Shown here in pieces: positions 54,201 to 64,000 of a stretch of 64,000 bases of DNA; positions within the stretch are counted from its first letter, which is position 1, and each line of letters begins with the position of its first letter. The stretch lies in the NCBI RefSeq assembly GCF_001540865.1, contig NC_033626.1:13703701-13767700 (forward strand), written 5' to 3'. The stretch is from Ananas comosus. Its lineage: Eukaryota; Streptophyta; Magnoliopsida; Poales; Bromeliaceae. The translations under genes and the position numbers were made by a program. The notes beneath the pieces are model-generated. The model saw only the letters and a list, made by a program, of their open reading frames with translations, did not search any database and was not told the DNA's origin.

Positions 54201-57200
54201 CCATCAGTTATGGACATAGAGGTTTACGATTTTGATGGACCTTTTGATGATATTACCTCCCTTGGTCGTGCTGAAGTCAACTTCCTGAAGTCTAATTTAT
54301 CCGAGCTGGCTGACATATGGATTCCCCTTCAAGGAAAGTTAGCTCAAGCTTGTCAATCTAAGTTGCACTTGAGAATCTTTCTAAACAACTCAAGAGGTAC
54401 TCATGAAGTTGTCAAAGATTACCTTAACAAAATGGAGAAAGAGGTCGGAAAGAAGGTAAGTGCCTTTTCCCTATCATTCCATTGTGATATAATTGGAAGA
54501 TTTGCTTATTGATTTCTATTTCTATTTTTCGACAATTGAATGTGAAGATAACTGTGAGGTCGCCTCAGACAAATTCAGAATTCCAGAAGATTTTCAGTCT
54601 GCCTCCGGAGGAGTTTCTAATCAATGATTTCACTTGTCACTTGAAGCGCAAAATGCTTACACAGGTGCTTGTCCTCTTTCTCAGTGTGCGCTGCTTGTCT
54701 GGTCTTCATGCTCTGGTGCATGATAAGAAAGTGTAAATTATACAATTTCTTCATTCATTTTGTTGACATTAACTTTTGGTTCATTTGCTGGTCACTTGCT
54801 TGTCTGAGTTTACATCGATAGCAATTTCGAATGTTCTCTTAGTTGCATTTTGTGTATATTCTCTTGATTTGGTTCTTAGTTAAGTAGTGGAACAATGTAA
54901 ATGAAACAATAAATGCTTACCACTCGTTGCCTCCGTGATTCCTTACTCCAAATTCCTTTTCACCTATCTAGAACCACACAGTTTTCTTTTGTTTATGGAT
55001 TTTCATCAATTGCAATGCAATAAAGAATTATTATTTTTGAAATTTCAGGGTCGCCTCTTTCTATCTCCTAGAATAGTAGGGTTTTATTCGAACCTGTTTG
55101 GGCACAGAACAAAGTTCTTCTTACTCTGGGACGATATTGAAGACATCCAATTGATCGCTCCGACCTTGTCTTCGATGGGCAGCCCATCACTTTTAATTAT
55201 TCTTCGGAAAGGCAGAGGCATGGATGCGAAGCATGGGGCAAAGGCGATAGACCATGAAGGGAGACTTAGATTCCATTTCCAGTCTTTTGTATCATACACG
55301 GTGGCCCACAGGTAAAAACAACTGCTGAGACAATCAAAATGGAAGTTACGCAGTGAATTAAACTCACTTTATCGAAATCTTTGTGCAGCGTGGAAGATCA
55401 AATCCCTTAAGCCTGGTGTCATACTTTTTCATTTCGTAATTTATTTCCTGTTCCAAGTGTTAGATGCTCCGTTCAACATGGCTTTTAATTTCTAAAGGGT
55501 AGCAGGCATTAAGGCTGTCATAGGATCGGGATTGCTGCCTGAACAATAATTGCATTGCAATTGGCCACACAACCCCTGTTTCCAGCAATATGCTCAAATG
55601 CTCATTAGAAAAATTAATTACTCAGTTGAACACACAAAAAAGCAAGTTAGTCATTTCACTTAAAATATTACTCACGTGCGACCATGTGAGTAACTATTAT
55701 ATAGCCAAATTGGCGAAACTGGGTGTTGTGTTTTGGATTGAAATGAAGTCATTGTCAGGTGGTAAATTTTAACATTCTAGGGTTCATATTGTGAATTGCA
55801 ATTTGGAAAAAAATGTTCTGGTGGTTCTAGCGCTTTGTGCGCTTTGCTAATAGATTAATAGTATGCTATCCTTAAGACTCGATTATATATGCTATCCTTA
55901 AGACTCGATTATATATGGATATTAGATAGTGCTATTCACAGTAAAAACTGAAATTTATGCATGTACTCTACACAACCACTTATATTCACCTTTTCTTCTA
56001 CCTATAAGATCTTTACACACGCACACACTATTTAAAAAAAAAAAATTCAAGTAACTACTATGTTACTCGGTGATTTAGCCTGATCATTCAAGTTTAATAT
56101 TCAGATGGTTGAATCATGGAATTGTCAAAGATGGATTGCTTAATTAGATATGTTAAATAAAACTGATTTTACAAGGTGCATGGTTACTAAAAATTTTGCA
56201 ATAATGGTTTGCAGGACAATAATGGCTTTGTGGAAGGCAAGGTCCTTGAGCCCCGAACAGAAAGTACAATTGGTTGAAGAAGAATCCGAAACCAAATCCC
56301 TCCATACTGAAGATAATGGATCCTTCTTGGGCATAACAGAGGCCAAAATGTCAGAGGTTTTTTCATCTACCATTCCTCTCAATGTAAGTTACATCTCTCT
56401 GTGCACAAACTGCAAATAAAATGCGTACTGGTTCTTTCGAAGCTTTTTTTTGGTGTGAATTGAAGGTTCACTGGGACTGCGTAAGCTGATTTCTTTTGTT
56501 TCTTCTTTAGATGAACTCGCTGATGGAAGTGTTTGAGGGAGGTTCTTTGGAGCAAAGAGTAATGGAGAAAGTTGGTTGCATCGACTACTCTGTTACACCG
56601 TGGGAATCAGTTAAGTCTGATGTATTCCAGAGGCAAGTTCACTACAAATTTAACAAACATTTGTCTTCTTCTGGAGGGGAAGTGACAACAACCCAGCAAA
56701 GGTCGCCGCTACCTGACAATAGAAATGGTTGGGTTATCGAAGAGGTTATGGCACTCCAAGGAGTCCTACTTGGCGACTATTTTAACGTAAGAAAATCTTG
56801 TGGCGACCCTTTATTGTGGATTTTTTTGGTTTATCAGTTGAAAGTTTAGAATATACTTGTCTGCCTCTGCGTTCACTAGAATATCCTGCATATTACTAGA
56901 ACCTTTCAAAACTAAATTTGGGTGATAGTCTCTTTTGATGCTTAAAATCACCCCATATTCAACTTTCCATTCTCCTCTCATCCTTCCTTCCAACACATAA
57001 TTACAGGCATATATTTGGAAAGTTCTTTGTTCTTGGTTTCTTATCTAATCATGCCTCTCATTATTGTTGGCAGCTTCAGTTGAGGTATCAAATAGACGAT
57101 CTCTCTCCTAAAACAAAGGCATGCAATGTCCAAGTATGCCTAGGGATTGCGTGGCTAAAGAGCACGAAACATCAAAAGAGGATCACGAAGAATGTGATGT

Positions 57201-57268
57201 CTAATTGTTCTCTCCGGCTCACGCAGATGTTCAGTCATGCCGAAAGGGAACTCTCGCCAGTTAAGTAG
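51240..57268 (+). CDS. C2 and GRAM domain protein (C2-VASt-C2-GRAM-VASt), At1g03370-like
   Basis: Plant family including BAGP1; binds membranes and lipids through C2, GRAM and VASt (StAR-like) domains, linked to basal resistance and trafficking (family knowledge). Nine GT-AG exons join in frame to 1034 aa: 51240-51588, 52054-53319, 53442-53624, 54169-54455, 54548-54664, 55049-55311, 56215-56383, 56511-56786, 57074-57268. C2-1 is residues 1-110 with Ca-binding acidic positions Asp17, Asp23, Asp69, Asp71 and Asp77. VASt-1 is about 255-420 (VVLDQCYAVSPFDLNTLLF, then KADGKTYCILLSVSTPDVPF). A hydrophobic stretch (FTVVSSVFVAIYVFTHIML) lies near 475-500. C2-2 is about 545-680 (DSTGYSDPYVVF, YDFDGPFDD), GRAM about 705-810 (FSLPPEEFLINDFTCHLKRK, GRLFLSPRIVGFYSNLFG) and VASt-2 about 870-1025. 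Start: first in-frame ATG opening C2-1. The length equals that of the family (~1020 aa). No damage seen. Confidence 0.95.
55864..55915 (+). repeat. Tandem duplication of 26 bp in intron 6 of the C2-GRAM gene
   Basis: TGCTATCCTTAAGACTCGAT with its TATATA tail occurs twice at a 26-bp spacing, without differences in the core. Intronic and too far from the splice sites to matter for splicing by itself. Confidence 0.9.
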
Positions 57269-58872
57269 GAGAACTCGTAAGCGGCCTTCTAGTTGATAGC
57301 TGTAAATATTCTGCTCACCCAGGAACAACTTCTTTTACCATCAAAATTCAAGACTCACAGAAGCTGATTCCCACTTTCAAATCATTCTTTTCCAGTAAAA
57401 AGGAAACAAGTAGGATAAGAAAGGTTACACTCTACGGACTAAGAATGAAGAACAGGTTTATGAATCGATGTCGGCAGAAACATGATCATTATCGATAGTG
57501 GTTTCTACTCCAAGTTTGTAAAATGTACATAGAGATCTCTAGCCAATACCGAGCGGGGAAAGCTTGATAGTAAAGGATTAAGCCGTTTTGCTTATGAATG
57601 CAGGGGTCGTCCGATTTGTATTTCTGACACTGTTTGTGTTGTCTGCACGAGTTGGGAAGAAAAAGGGGAAAAACTTACCGAAACTTCGGTACACCACAAA
57701 TGGTGGCTGTGGAATTTTGACTGGTAGGGATTTGTGATGTGGTCCAATCGCCGCAATGCAAAGTTGCGCGCAAACATTGTAATTTGGTGTGTAAGATGGT
57801 GAAAATAAATGACGGCGGTTATTCTTCTGTTGTGCAACCGCATAACGGTGGTTATTCTTCTGTTGTACAACTGCATAACGGCGGTTTTCGGTGGTTATTC
57901 TTCCGTTATTATTCTTGTTCCTTGCATCGCCTGTACTCTTCTTTGACAATTGAGTGAAATGAAAATGTTGCAAATAAGTATTTCTGGTTCATGTAATGCG
58001 TAACCGCATAACGGCTGTCTAATTCACTGTGAATTGTTCTTTTCCGGTAAAGTGTCAGTCGAGTGTGAAATGCTTACATGAAAGTGTGTAACTTTTAGTT
58101 GAAAGATCGTAAATGTCATCTTCTTACGATGACGAAGGAAATTGCAGTTATACAGTATACACTTGCATCCTGTAGAACGCTGGCGTACGCCGCGAGCAGA
58201 AGCTTAAAGTTTAGGTCTGTATACAAATAGGCCCAGCCCGAAAGCTTTTGTTTAAGCCTATAAAATGAAATGGGCCGAATCTTACATTCAGGCCCATAAA
58301 ATGCATAGGCCCATGTTGGCCCGAAAGAGGCCCGGCCCGATCCATTACGAGTACTAATCACTGGAGGCATGATCAGTATTTCATTACTTGTTAGTCAACC
58401 ACTGAATCTGAATCCGAACCAAAATTATCACGCATTGTTCAAAAGGATAGCATACTGTAGCTCCTAGAAACCGACCCAACATCGACGGTGTGGAGCGGAT
58501 TTTTGTCTGATTACTACTTCCTTATGATTTGGTTTCCATGGGGATCCGACCCGAATCCAACACCCACATTGACAGGGACAAAGCAGTTACGATATCTCCT
58601 CCTTTTTCTTTTTTAACCCCTGGAAAATGCTTATACAGGACAAAGTAGTTAGGAAGCAGTTACACTTTTCACGAGCTGAATAACAGAAAAAAGTGAGCTT
58701 GTGGCTGTAAGCAGAAAAGAAACAGTAGCCAAGATCAGGTGTTGAACTTTTCCTAGTGCCCTTTTCATGTGTTTCTTGGGGTTTCATTTATTAGGCTTTG
58801 GAAAAGTTGTGTTGATGAGAGGTGAGGAGGAGTTACCTCCTACTTGATTTGAGCTGGTTAGGAATACATTTT

Positions 58873-58918
<46 letters not shown>

Positions 58919-59498
58919 AACGAAAAAACAAACAAAACAAACAGCTTTAAGTGGAAGGTAACTTATTTTGGGAGGGACTATATTTAGAGAGTTACAAGGT
59001 TCCTATTGATAGGAACTCTTCTTCTAATAGAGAAAGAGGTTGGAGAGAAACTCATGAATATTTCTCTCCTCCTCTTGGGCTTGGTTCAAACTGGGACTTC
59101 GAATACTTTTGGAATCCGAGGTAATTCACTCGATTTATAATTGTCTTTTCTCTTCTTTTTTTTCTTTTTTTTTTCCCCCCCGTTTTCTCAATAACTAACT
59201 ATTCTAATGTTTGTTGAGAATTATTAAGATGGGAATAAATTAAATTAAATTAAATCTTTGCTGCCCTTTTGCTTCAATTGACAACAAATGCAGTGATTGA
59301 GCCTTTTCTGTCATGAAATGCTTTCCCCTCTTAAAAACAAGAGGTGGAAGATCAGATCGAATCAAACTATGTACAATTTGCGCAGGATTTTACCAAATTA
59401 CTTGAACAAGGAGCATGAATCAAACAAAACATATCTTGATCTCTTGTTAGTCTCTTCATCCGTTGCCATACAGAACAACTGCACATTAAATTTGAAGA
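57269..59498. other. Intergenic DNA between C2-GRAM and the serine-rich protein gene
   Basis: 57269-57600 is likely 3'UTR of the C2-GRAM gene. A minisatellite at 57814-57912 is listed separately. 58200-58345 is dense in GGCCCA/GGCCCG motifs (at least seven) with no adjacent open gene. 58875-58912 is (GA)n; 59020-59115 looks like a leader, ending GAATCCGAG|GTAATT, a possible 5'UTR intron donor for the gene at 59499. Confidence 0.45.
57814..57912 (+). repeat. 33-bp minisatellite, two full copies and one partial
   Basis: GGYGGTTATTCTTCTGTTGT followed by RCAACYGCATAAC repeats at 57814 and 57847, with a shortened third copy to about 57912. A further GTAACCGCATAACGGC piece lies at about 58002. The period is a multiple of three and runs through an open frame, but no protein evidence supports coding. 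Confidence 0.85.
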
Positions 59499-59759
59499 AT
59501 GGAGAGCGTAAAGAGACCCTCCCAAATAGAAATTCCGAGGAAGGAAGGAGCGCAGCCACAGCCGATCCTGCAAAAACAGTCGAGTCAAAAGGCCAACTGC
59601 TTGTGCTCGCCGACGACGCACTCGGGCTCGTTTCGATGCCGGCACCACCGCAACCCCTTTCGCGGCAGCAGCAACTCGGTCGGCTCGGGCCTCTCCGACC
59701 TAGCTGATAAGACCACTTCGCCGGCGAATGATAACCTCAACCTTACTGAGGCGTCGTAA
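59499..59759 (+). CDS. Small serine-rich protein, At5g25280/At5g11090-like
   Basis: Single-exon, 86 aa. The diagnostic segment NCLCSPTTHSGSFRCRHHR (residues 34-52) is the conserved core of a plant family of ~90-120 aa Ser-rich proteins of unknown function, several reported as stress- or wound-responsive. After it comes SSNSVGSGLSDLADK. The N-terminus is short and basic (MESVKRPSQIEIPRKEG). The start is the first ATG in frame with the core; a longer overlapping frame from 59297 has no family similarity. No signal peptide or membrane segment. The transcript probably has a long leader with an intron (see 59119). Confidence 0.82.
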   Translation: MESVKRPSQIEIPRKEGAQPQPILQKQSSQKANCLCSPTTHSGSFRCRHHRNPFRGSSNSVGSGLSDLADKTTSPANDNLNLTEAS

Positions 59760-60352
59760 TCTCTACTTTCGCCAATACTAATAACACACTTCTTTTTCTT
59801 CTTTCTTTTTTTTTTCAATTGCCTCCTCCTTATCTAAGAACAACCCCAATATATTATAAATAATGGCTGTTGATGTATTTTATTGTGGTGATGGTATTTG
59901 TAGTCCCCCCCCCATATGCTTCCTCCATCTTTCCTTTTTTGCGTTTTTGTCGTAATTGTGATGTTTCAATAATAATCTTTAGTCGAAATTAGTATTCTCA
60001 GATGAATGCGTGCGTGCACGTGGAAAGAGATGCGAGCTTAATAAAAAGATGTCGCCAACCAGTTATGCGAATGAAGAGAATTCTAGAACATCCCAAATTT
60101 ACAGAACTGAATATAATCTCATCAACAAACAGGTCTCGGACCGAATTTACATTATCGAAAAAAAAGAAGACAAAAAAAAAAAAAAAACTCCGCATAAACG
60201 CACATCTTCTAGCTGCACACTAAAGAGGGCATTCTTGCTTGCTGGGCTTGCACATATATCTTACAACACGCGGAAAAAAGGAGAGAGAAAAAAAAGAAAA
60301 AAAGGAAAAGATGAGACACAGCCGGAATTAAGGAGAGAGTGGTGGTGAGGGT
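59760..60352. other. Spacer between convergent serine-rich and RING-H2 genes
   Basis: Contains 3' ends of both neighbours: T-rich stretch at 59790-59817, C-run at 59904-59913 and A-rich tract at 60158-60187. No additional gene. Confidence 0.5.
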
Positions 60353-60860
60353 TTAGAACCAGGGGAAGTAAGGGGGGAGGGGGGAGGCAGGAGGAGGAGA
60401 GGAGGAGGAGGGGGAGGAGTCGTCGGGGAGGGGGGGAGGAGAGAGCGGCAGAGGGGACACGTGGCGTGGCGTGTTAGTCGAGCCACGTCTCGAGGCAGGA
60501 TTTGTGAAGAGGTGGCCGCAGGGGGAGCGGTTCACGCAGAATCCGGTGCGAACCGGGCCAGGCACACGCGGCAGTCCGGTGGCGGCCGGCCGAACGCCGA
60601 CCCGAACGTCGGAGCGGCTTGAACCGGCTACGGAACAGCTCCGTCAGGCTCGGCTCCGGCGACGACCACCGCGCCCCGGCGCCAAAGGCGGCGGCGGCGA
60701 ACTCCTCCTCCGGCGGCGGCGGAGCGTCGAAGGGGCGGAGGCGGAGGAAGCGGAGGAGGGATCGGAGGATCTGCTTCAGGATGGACACGGAGAGCGCGGT
60801 GTGGACGAGGACGAGGGTGAGCACCCCCTCCGAGGGCGCCGGGAGGCTCGACAGCCCCAT
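60353..60860 (-). CDS. RING-H2 E3 ubiquitin ligase, XERICO/RHA-like, frame-broken in this sequence
   Basis: The start MGLSSLPAPSEGVLTLVLV at 60860 is the hallmark N-terminus (membrane anchor) of XERICO-type RING-H2 proteins, which affect ABA homeostasis. SLTELFRSRFKPLRR follows. The RING pieces are all present in order but in different frames: the first Cys pair (CRVC, 60562-60573), CGHLF then HKSCLETWLD (60477-60523), and CPLCR (60442-60459). At least three frame changes break the RING, each at a GC-rich run where a single base appears missing or extra. The C-terminal tail would be Pro/Ser-rich. The gene is intronless and very GC-rich, like exon 1 at 41488. Sequencing error is the simpler reading; a pseudogene cannot be excluded. 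Confidence 0.85.
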
Positions 60861-62024
60861 CTCAGCCGTCGGATCCCTCCGCCGACGCTCCCGATGCTCC
60901 GATCAACCAACCGATCGCTCCAAATCTCCACGATCCGATCGATCTCAGCTGTAACCAAAAAAAAAAAAAAAAAAAAAAAAACGTAAGCAAAACTCAGATC
61001 TAATTCTCCGATTTATCCATCAAACAAACGCCAAAAAAGAAAACAAACAGATCAAAACCCTAAAACTACTCGAGAATTAAACTAAAAAACATTGGGCGGC
61101 GAAAAATCCAAAAAAATCAGCACAAAACCATCGGATCGAACGAAATTAAACCGAAAATAAAGAGCAAATTACTCGAATTGCGATCGATTTCGCCTCCTCG
61201 GGGATTAAATCTTCGGATTCTTTTTAGAGAATATCGAAGTAAATATGATCGAAGAAGAGAGAGAGAGAGAGAGAGAGGAGGGGGAGCAACGATGGGGCGA
61301 GATAGGAATTGCGTGAGTGAGGTTACCGCACCAACCTTTATATAGCAGCGCCCCGTGGTCGTGGTGACTGGTGAGGTGAACGAGTGTTTTTACTGCTGTT
61401 ACTCTCACCGCTCACTTAATAACTAGGTTTAATTACAACTAGAAGATAATTACGTAGATTATTCTCTCATTAGTGCTACTAATTATCTAGCGAGGTAATT
61501 AATTACACGTAGTATTAGTGTTGTTATGTGGCATATGAGTGTACTTAATTAAAGTCCACAGTTAATTTTAGTGTTAAAGATGTGCATCGCTGGTGGTAAA
61601 TATTATGTAAAACGATATCGATCTTACACCCTTGGGCCAAAAATTAATACATTCTTTTTAAAAAAAATGTATAAGATAAATGAATTAATATGAAACAGAA
61701 AAAGAGGTCTACAAGTGTAAATTTTATACCTATATAGAATGTGTGGACCGTATTATTTGTATGTAAGTGGATTGCGTTAATAAAGTCAAAATCCGTTTGC
61801 CCTGTTTGTTGAGTATGTAATATTCAACATCTTTTCTTGTTAACTTACTATATGACATTGGATGGAGAGATACAAGGTTAGTTAGAATGATAGTGCTAAG
61901 TAGTGGATTTGATGGTAAGTGGAATAATATTTGATCTAAGGGCTATGAATAATCAAGGAATATATCCAAGAACTAAAAATTTAGAAGCATTATGGGGTTG
62001 GTGCTTCTAAAAATATTCTAGCTC

Positions 62025-62030
<6 letters not shown>
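60861..62030. other. Upstream region of the RING-H2 gene and AT-rich DNA
   Basis: The likely leader is at 60861-61350, with a poly-A tract at 60957-60981, (GA)n at 61255-61277, and TATATAAAGG (minus strand) at about 61336-61345, a plausible TATA box for the RING-H2 gene. Beyond 61450 is AT-rich sequence without a gene. Confidence 0.5.
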
Positions 62031-62088
<58 letters not shown>

Positions 62089-62326
62089 TAGGGCTACTGT
62101 GCAATTAGAAGCACAGCAGTTCTTGTGCTCCTAAGTTTTTAACCACTCATCAAATTTGAAGGGTGGTTTGGGTGAATGAGAGAAGAGAAATTGAAGGAAA
62201 ATTCAAAGAGAAGAGAAATTGAAAAATCCAATTTCTCTCCAATTACTCTTCTTTCCCATCAAATTTGATGGGTAGTTAAGAACTTAGCAGCACAAGCGCT
62301 GCTGTGCTCCTAATAGCACAGTAGCC

Positions 62327-62398
<72 letters not shown>
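62031..62398. mobile_element. Foldback element (family A-like ends, different core) between (CT)n(TA)n tracts
   Basis: Core 62088-62331. Left AGTAGGGCTACTGTGC and right GCACAGTAGCCCTACT are exact inverted ends; AGCACAGCAG..TTGTGCTCC and CAAGCGCTGCTGTGCTCC extend the arm. The core contains a second inverted pair (CATCAAATTTGA, GAAGAGAAATTG/CAATTTCTC). Left border (CT)n(TA)n 62031-62083, right border (CT)n(TA)n 62332-62398. Confidence 0.85.
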
Positions 62399-62400
<2 letters not shown>

Positions 62401-62656
62401 ATAAGTTGGGCCGAAATACTATTGATAGTATTTGATCCCTTTTGCTATCGTTTTTAACTCTTGGATAAGAAATTATATGGCTAGGATAATATAGTCTCTT
62501 AAGACTAAATGGCCCCACTAGGATTAGTGGTACTCACTGGGTTATAATATTTAATCCAATGGTTAGAAATGATCAAAGTAATTGATCCAAAAGATTAAAA
62601 ACTTAACAACAAAAGGGACAAATACTATTAATAGTATTCTAGTCCAATATGTATAT
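62399..62656. mobile_element. Short foldback element, family A
   Basis: Core about 62405-62648: left GGGCCGAAATACTATTGATAG, right ACTATTAATAGTATTCTAGTCC. The interior carries GACTAAATGGCCCCACTAGG and TTAATCCAATGGTTAGAAA, the shared family block. The left border is the microsatellite of the preceding element. Confidence 0.78.
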
Positions 62657-63201
62657 AGAATAGGGCTACTATACTTTATATTGTATATAGCTCTTCGTAC
62701 ATATAAATTGTTTTTTATGATGGAGCTTCTGAATTGACGATATACTCCGTTAAATAAGATCTAGAATATTTAAAATTCTAAAAAAATTTTTTTGTAATTT
62801 TTCGAAATCATAATAAAGTCCATCAAGTAGACATAAAATGATGTCAAAATCGAATGACGTCCAAAAAGATGGATGATTGGATCCTTTAATTTAAGATCGG
62901 AGTTATTGATGTTTATCTAGGTAGTGAATATATTTTCTATGAAAAATTCAATCTATTTTGTTTTTTTACATTGCTAAACTAGCAAGTATTCTATTCCGGC
63001 CGTTAAAAATGTCAATTTTGAACTTTTGATCCTAAGGTAAATGATATCGAAAAATTGTGAAATTTAATTCTAAAAATTTTAAGTGCTCTAGATAACATTT
63101 AACGATATGAATCTTCGATTACGAAAGTTCTATCATCGAAAAACGACTTACGAGTACGAAATCAATCGCACTCATAAGATAAAATAGCCAAACTATATAT
63201 A

Positions 63202-63238
<37 letters not shown>
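62657..63238. mobile_element. Long foldback element, family B, diverged
   Basis: Core about 62660-63192: left GGGCTACTATACTTTA, GAGCTTCTGAATTGACGATA, TTAAATAAGATCTAG; right CTCTAGATAACATTTAACGA, CGATTACGAAAGTTCTATCA, ATAAAATAGCC. (TA)n at 63200-63236 follows. Confidence 0.75.
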
Positions 63239-63241
<3 letters not shown>

Positions 63242-63808
63242 AGTGAGGCTACTATGCTATCGAGAAGCACGGAGCCATCCCGTGCTTCCAGCTCGTTTTC
63301 GATGTTGCGACTTTCGAATCGTCGATCGCTCCGTTAAAACTTGATCTAGAGTATTTGGAGTACTAGAAATTAAATTTATTATTTTTCGATACCATTTGCC
63401 TAGTGATCGAATGGCTACAAATCAACAAATTCAATGGCCGTAGTGAGCCGTTGCAAGTTTAACGTGTGAGAAATATCCAAATCACGTGAAATTTTGATAG
63501 AAAATTCTTTATACTATATAAAACAAGATCAATATCTTTGATTTAAAATTTTAATGTCATATTATTACATTTTGTAACATTTTTATTTTCAAGCCGTTGA
63601 TTTTGATCCCTTCGTTCACTAGGCAAATGATATCGTAAAATCATAAAATTTATTTCTAGTACTTCAAATACTCTAGATCAAGTTTAACGAGCCGATCGAA
63701 CTATTCGAATGTCGCAACATCGAAAACAACGCTAGAAGCCACGAGAAGGCTCCGTGCTTCGATAAGCATAGTAGCCGCACTCTATATATATATATATATA
63801 TAAGTATA
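63239..63808. mobile_element. Long foldback element, family B, well preserved
   Basis: Core about 63241-63782: left GAGGCTACTATGCTATCGAG, CTTTCGAATCGTCGATCG, TTGATCTAGAGTATTTGG, GATACCATTTGCCTAGTGAT; right (inverted) CACTAGGCAAATGATATC, CAAATACTCTAGATCAAG, CATAGTAGCCGCACTC. Loop includes AATGGCCGTAGTGAGCCG as in the copy at 39301. (TA)n on both sides. Confidence 0.87.
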
Positions 63809-64000
63809 TATATTAGAGTGGGCTTTATGCTTTCACGGGCCTCCGTGCTACACTTTGTTTTCGATGTTCGACTTTCGAGATCGACGATTCGGCTCCGGTT
63901 AGAGTTGATATTAGAGTATTAATAGTACCCAAAGAAATTAAATTTTGCGATTTTTCATATCATTTCCTAGTGATGAAGTGGCTCAAAATCAATTCTCTCT
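63809..64000. mobile_element. Long foldback element, family B, cut by the window end
   Basis: Starts after (TA)n at about 63815 with GAGTGGGCTTTATGCTTTCACG and continues with TTCGATGTTCGACTTTCGAG, GACGATTCGGCTCCG and ATTTCCTAGTGAT, matching the left arm of the copy at 63241. The right arm lies outside. Confidence 0.75.

Noticed and set aside
58116..58370. 84-codon minus-strand frame through the GGCCCA cluster
   Set aside because: No domain; composition follows the GGCCC motifs.
59297..59707. 136-codon frame overlapping the serine-rich protein gene
   Set aside because: A different frame without family similarity; the 59499 frame holds the conserved CSPTTHSGSFRCR core.
60471..60986. 171-codon plus-strand frame opposite the RING-H2 gene
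   Set aside because: Antisense shadow; the minus strand carries the XERICO N-terminus and RING cysteines.

Overview
The window is nuclear DNA from a flowering plant. It has GT-AG introns, expanded PPR genes, a plant-specific AGCVIII kinase, AT-rich intergenic DNA full of microsatellites and MITEs, and tRNA-like SINEs. Three genes have strongly GC-rich 5' coding regions beside AT-rich surroundings (16.1-18.0, 41.5-42.6 and 60.4-60.9 kb), which fits a monocot, probably a commelinid. The species cannot be fixed from sequence alone.

Layout, left to right. A D6PK/G11A-type AGCVIII kinase (minus) runs off the left edge. About 10 kb of intergenic DNA follows, with foldback elements sitting in (TA)n tracts. 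Next come two intronless PPR genes (minus): a 1035-aa P-class protein with about 23 repeats, and a 624-aa E/DYW-type protein. The second has lost the part of its DYW domain that carries the HxE active-site motif, and a degenerate DYW tail lies just downstream of it. A 17-exon NOP2/OLI2-type rRNA m5C methyltransferase (minus, 619 aa) and a 7-exon nucleotide-sugar transporter of the At4g32272 type (minus, 386 aa) follow.

From 32 to 41 kb there is no convincing gene. This stretch holds arrays of foldback (MITE-like) elements, including one with a GC-rich, gene-like core. Then come a TMEM245/AI-2E-type membrane protein (plus), whose GC-rich first exon is broken by several frame changes, and about 7 kb of AT-rich intergenic DNA with a SINE, a 195-bp tandem repeat and another GC-cored foldback element. 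A complete 9-exon C2-VASt-C2-GRAM-VASt protein (plus, 1034 aa) follows, then a small serine-rich protein gene (plus) and an XERICO-like RING-H2 gene (minus) that is also frame-broken. The last 2 kb is another run of foldback elements.

The genes are unrelated housekeeping and signalling genes: auxin-transport/growth kinase, organelle RNA processing, ribosome biogenesis, Golgi/ER transport, lipid/membrane signalling and ubiquitination. They do not form a cluster or operon. I see no biosynthetic cluster, defence island or CRISPR array. The most unusual content is the DYW gene with its detached tail, and two families of foldback elements found almost only next to (TA)n/(CT)n microsatellites, often end to end.
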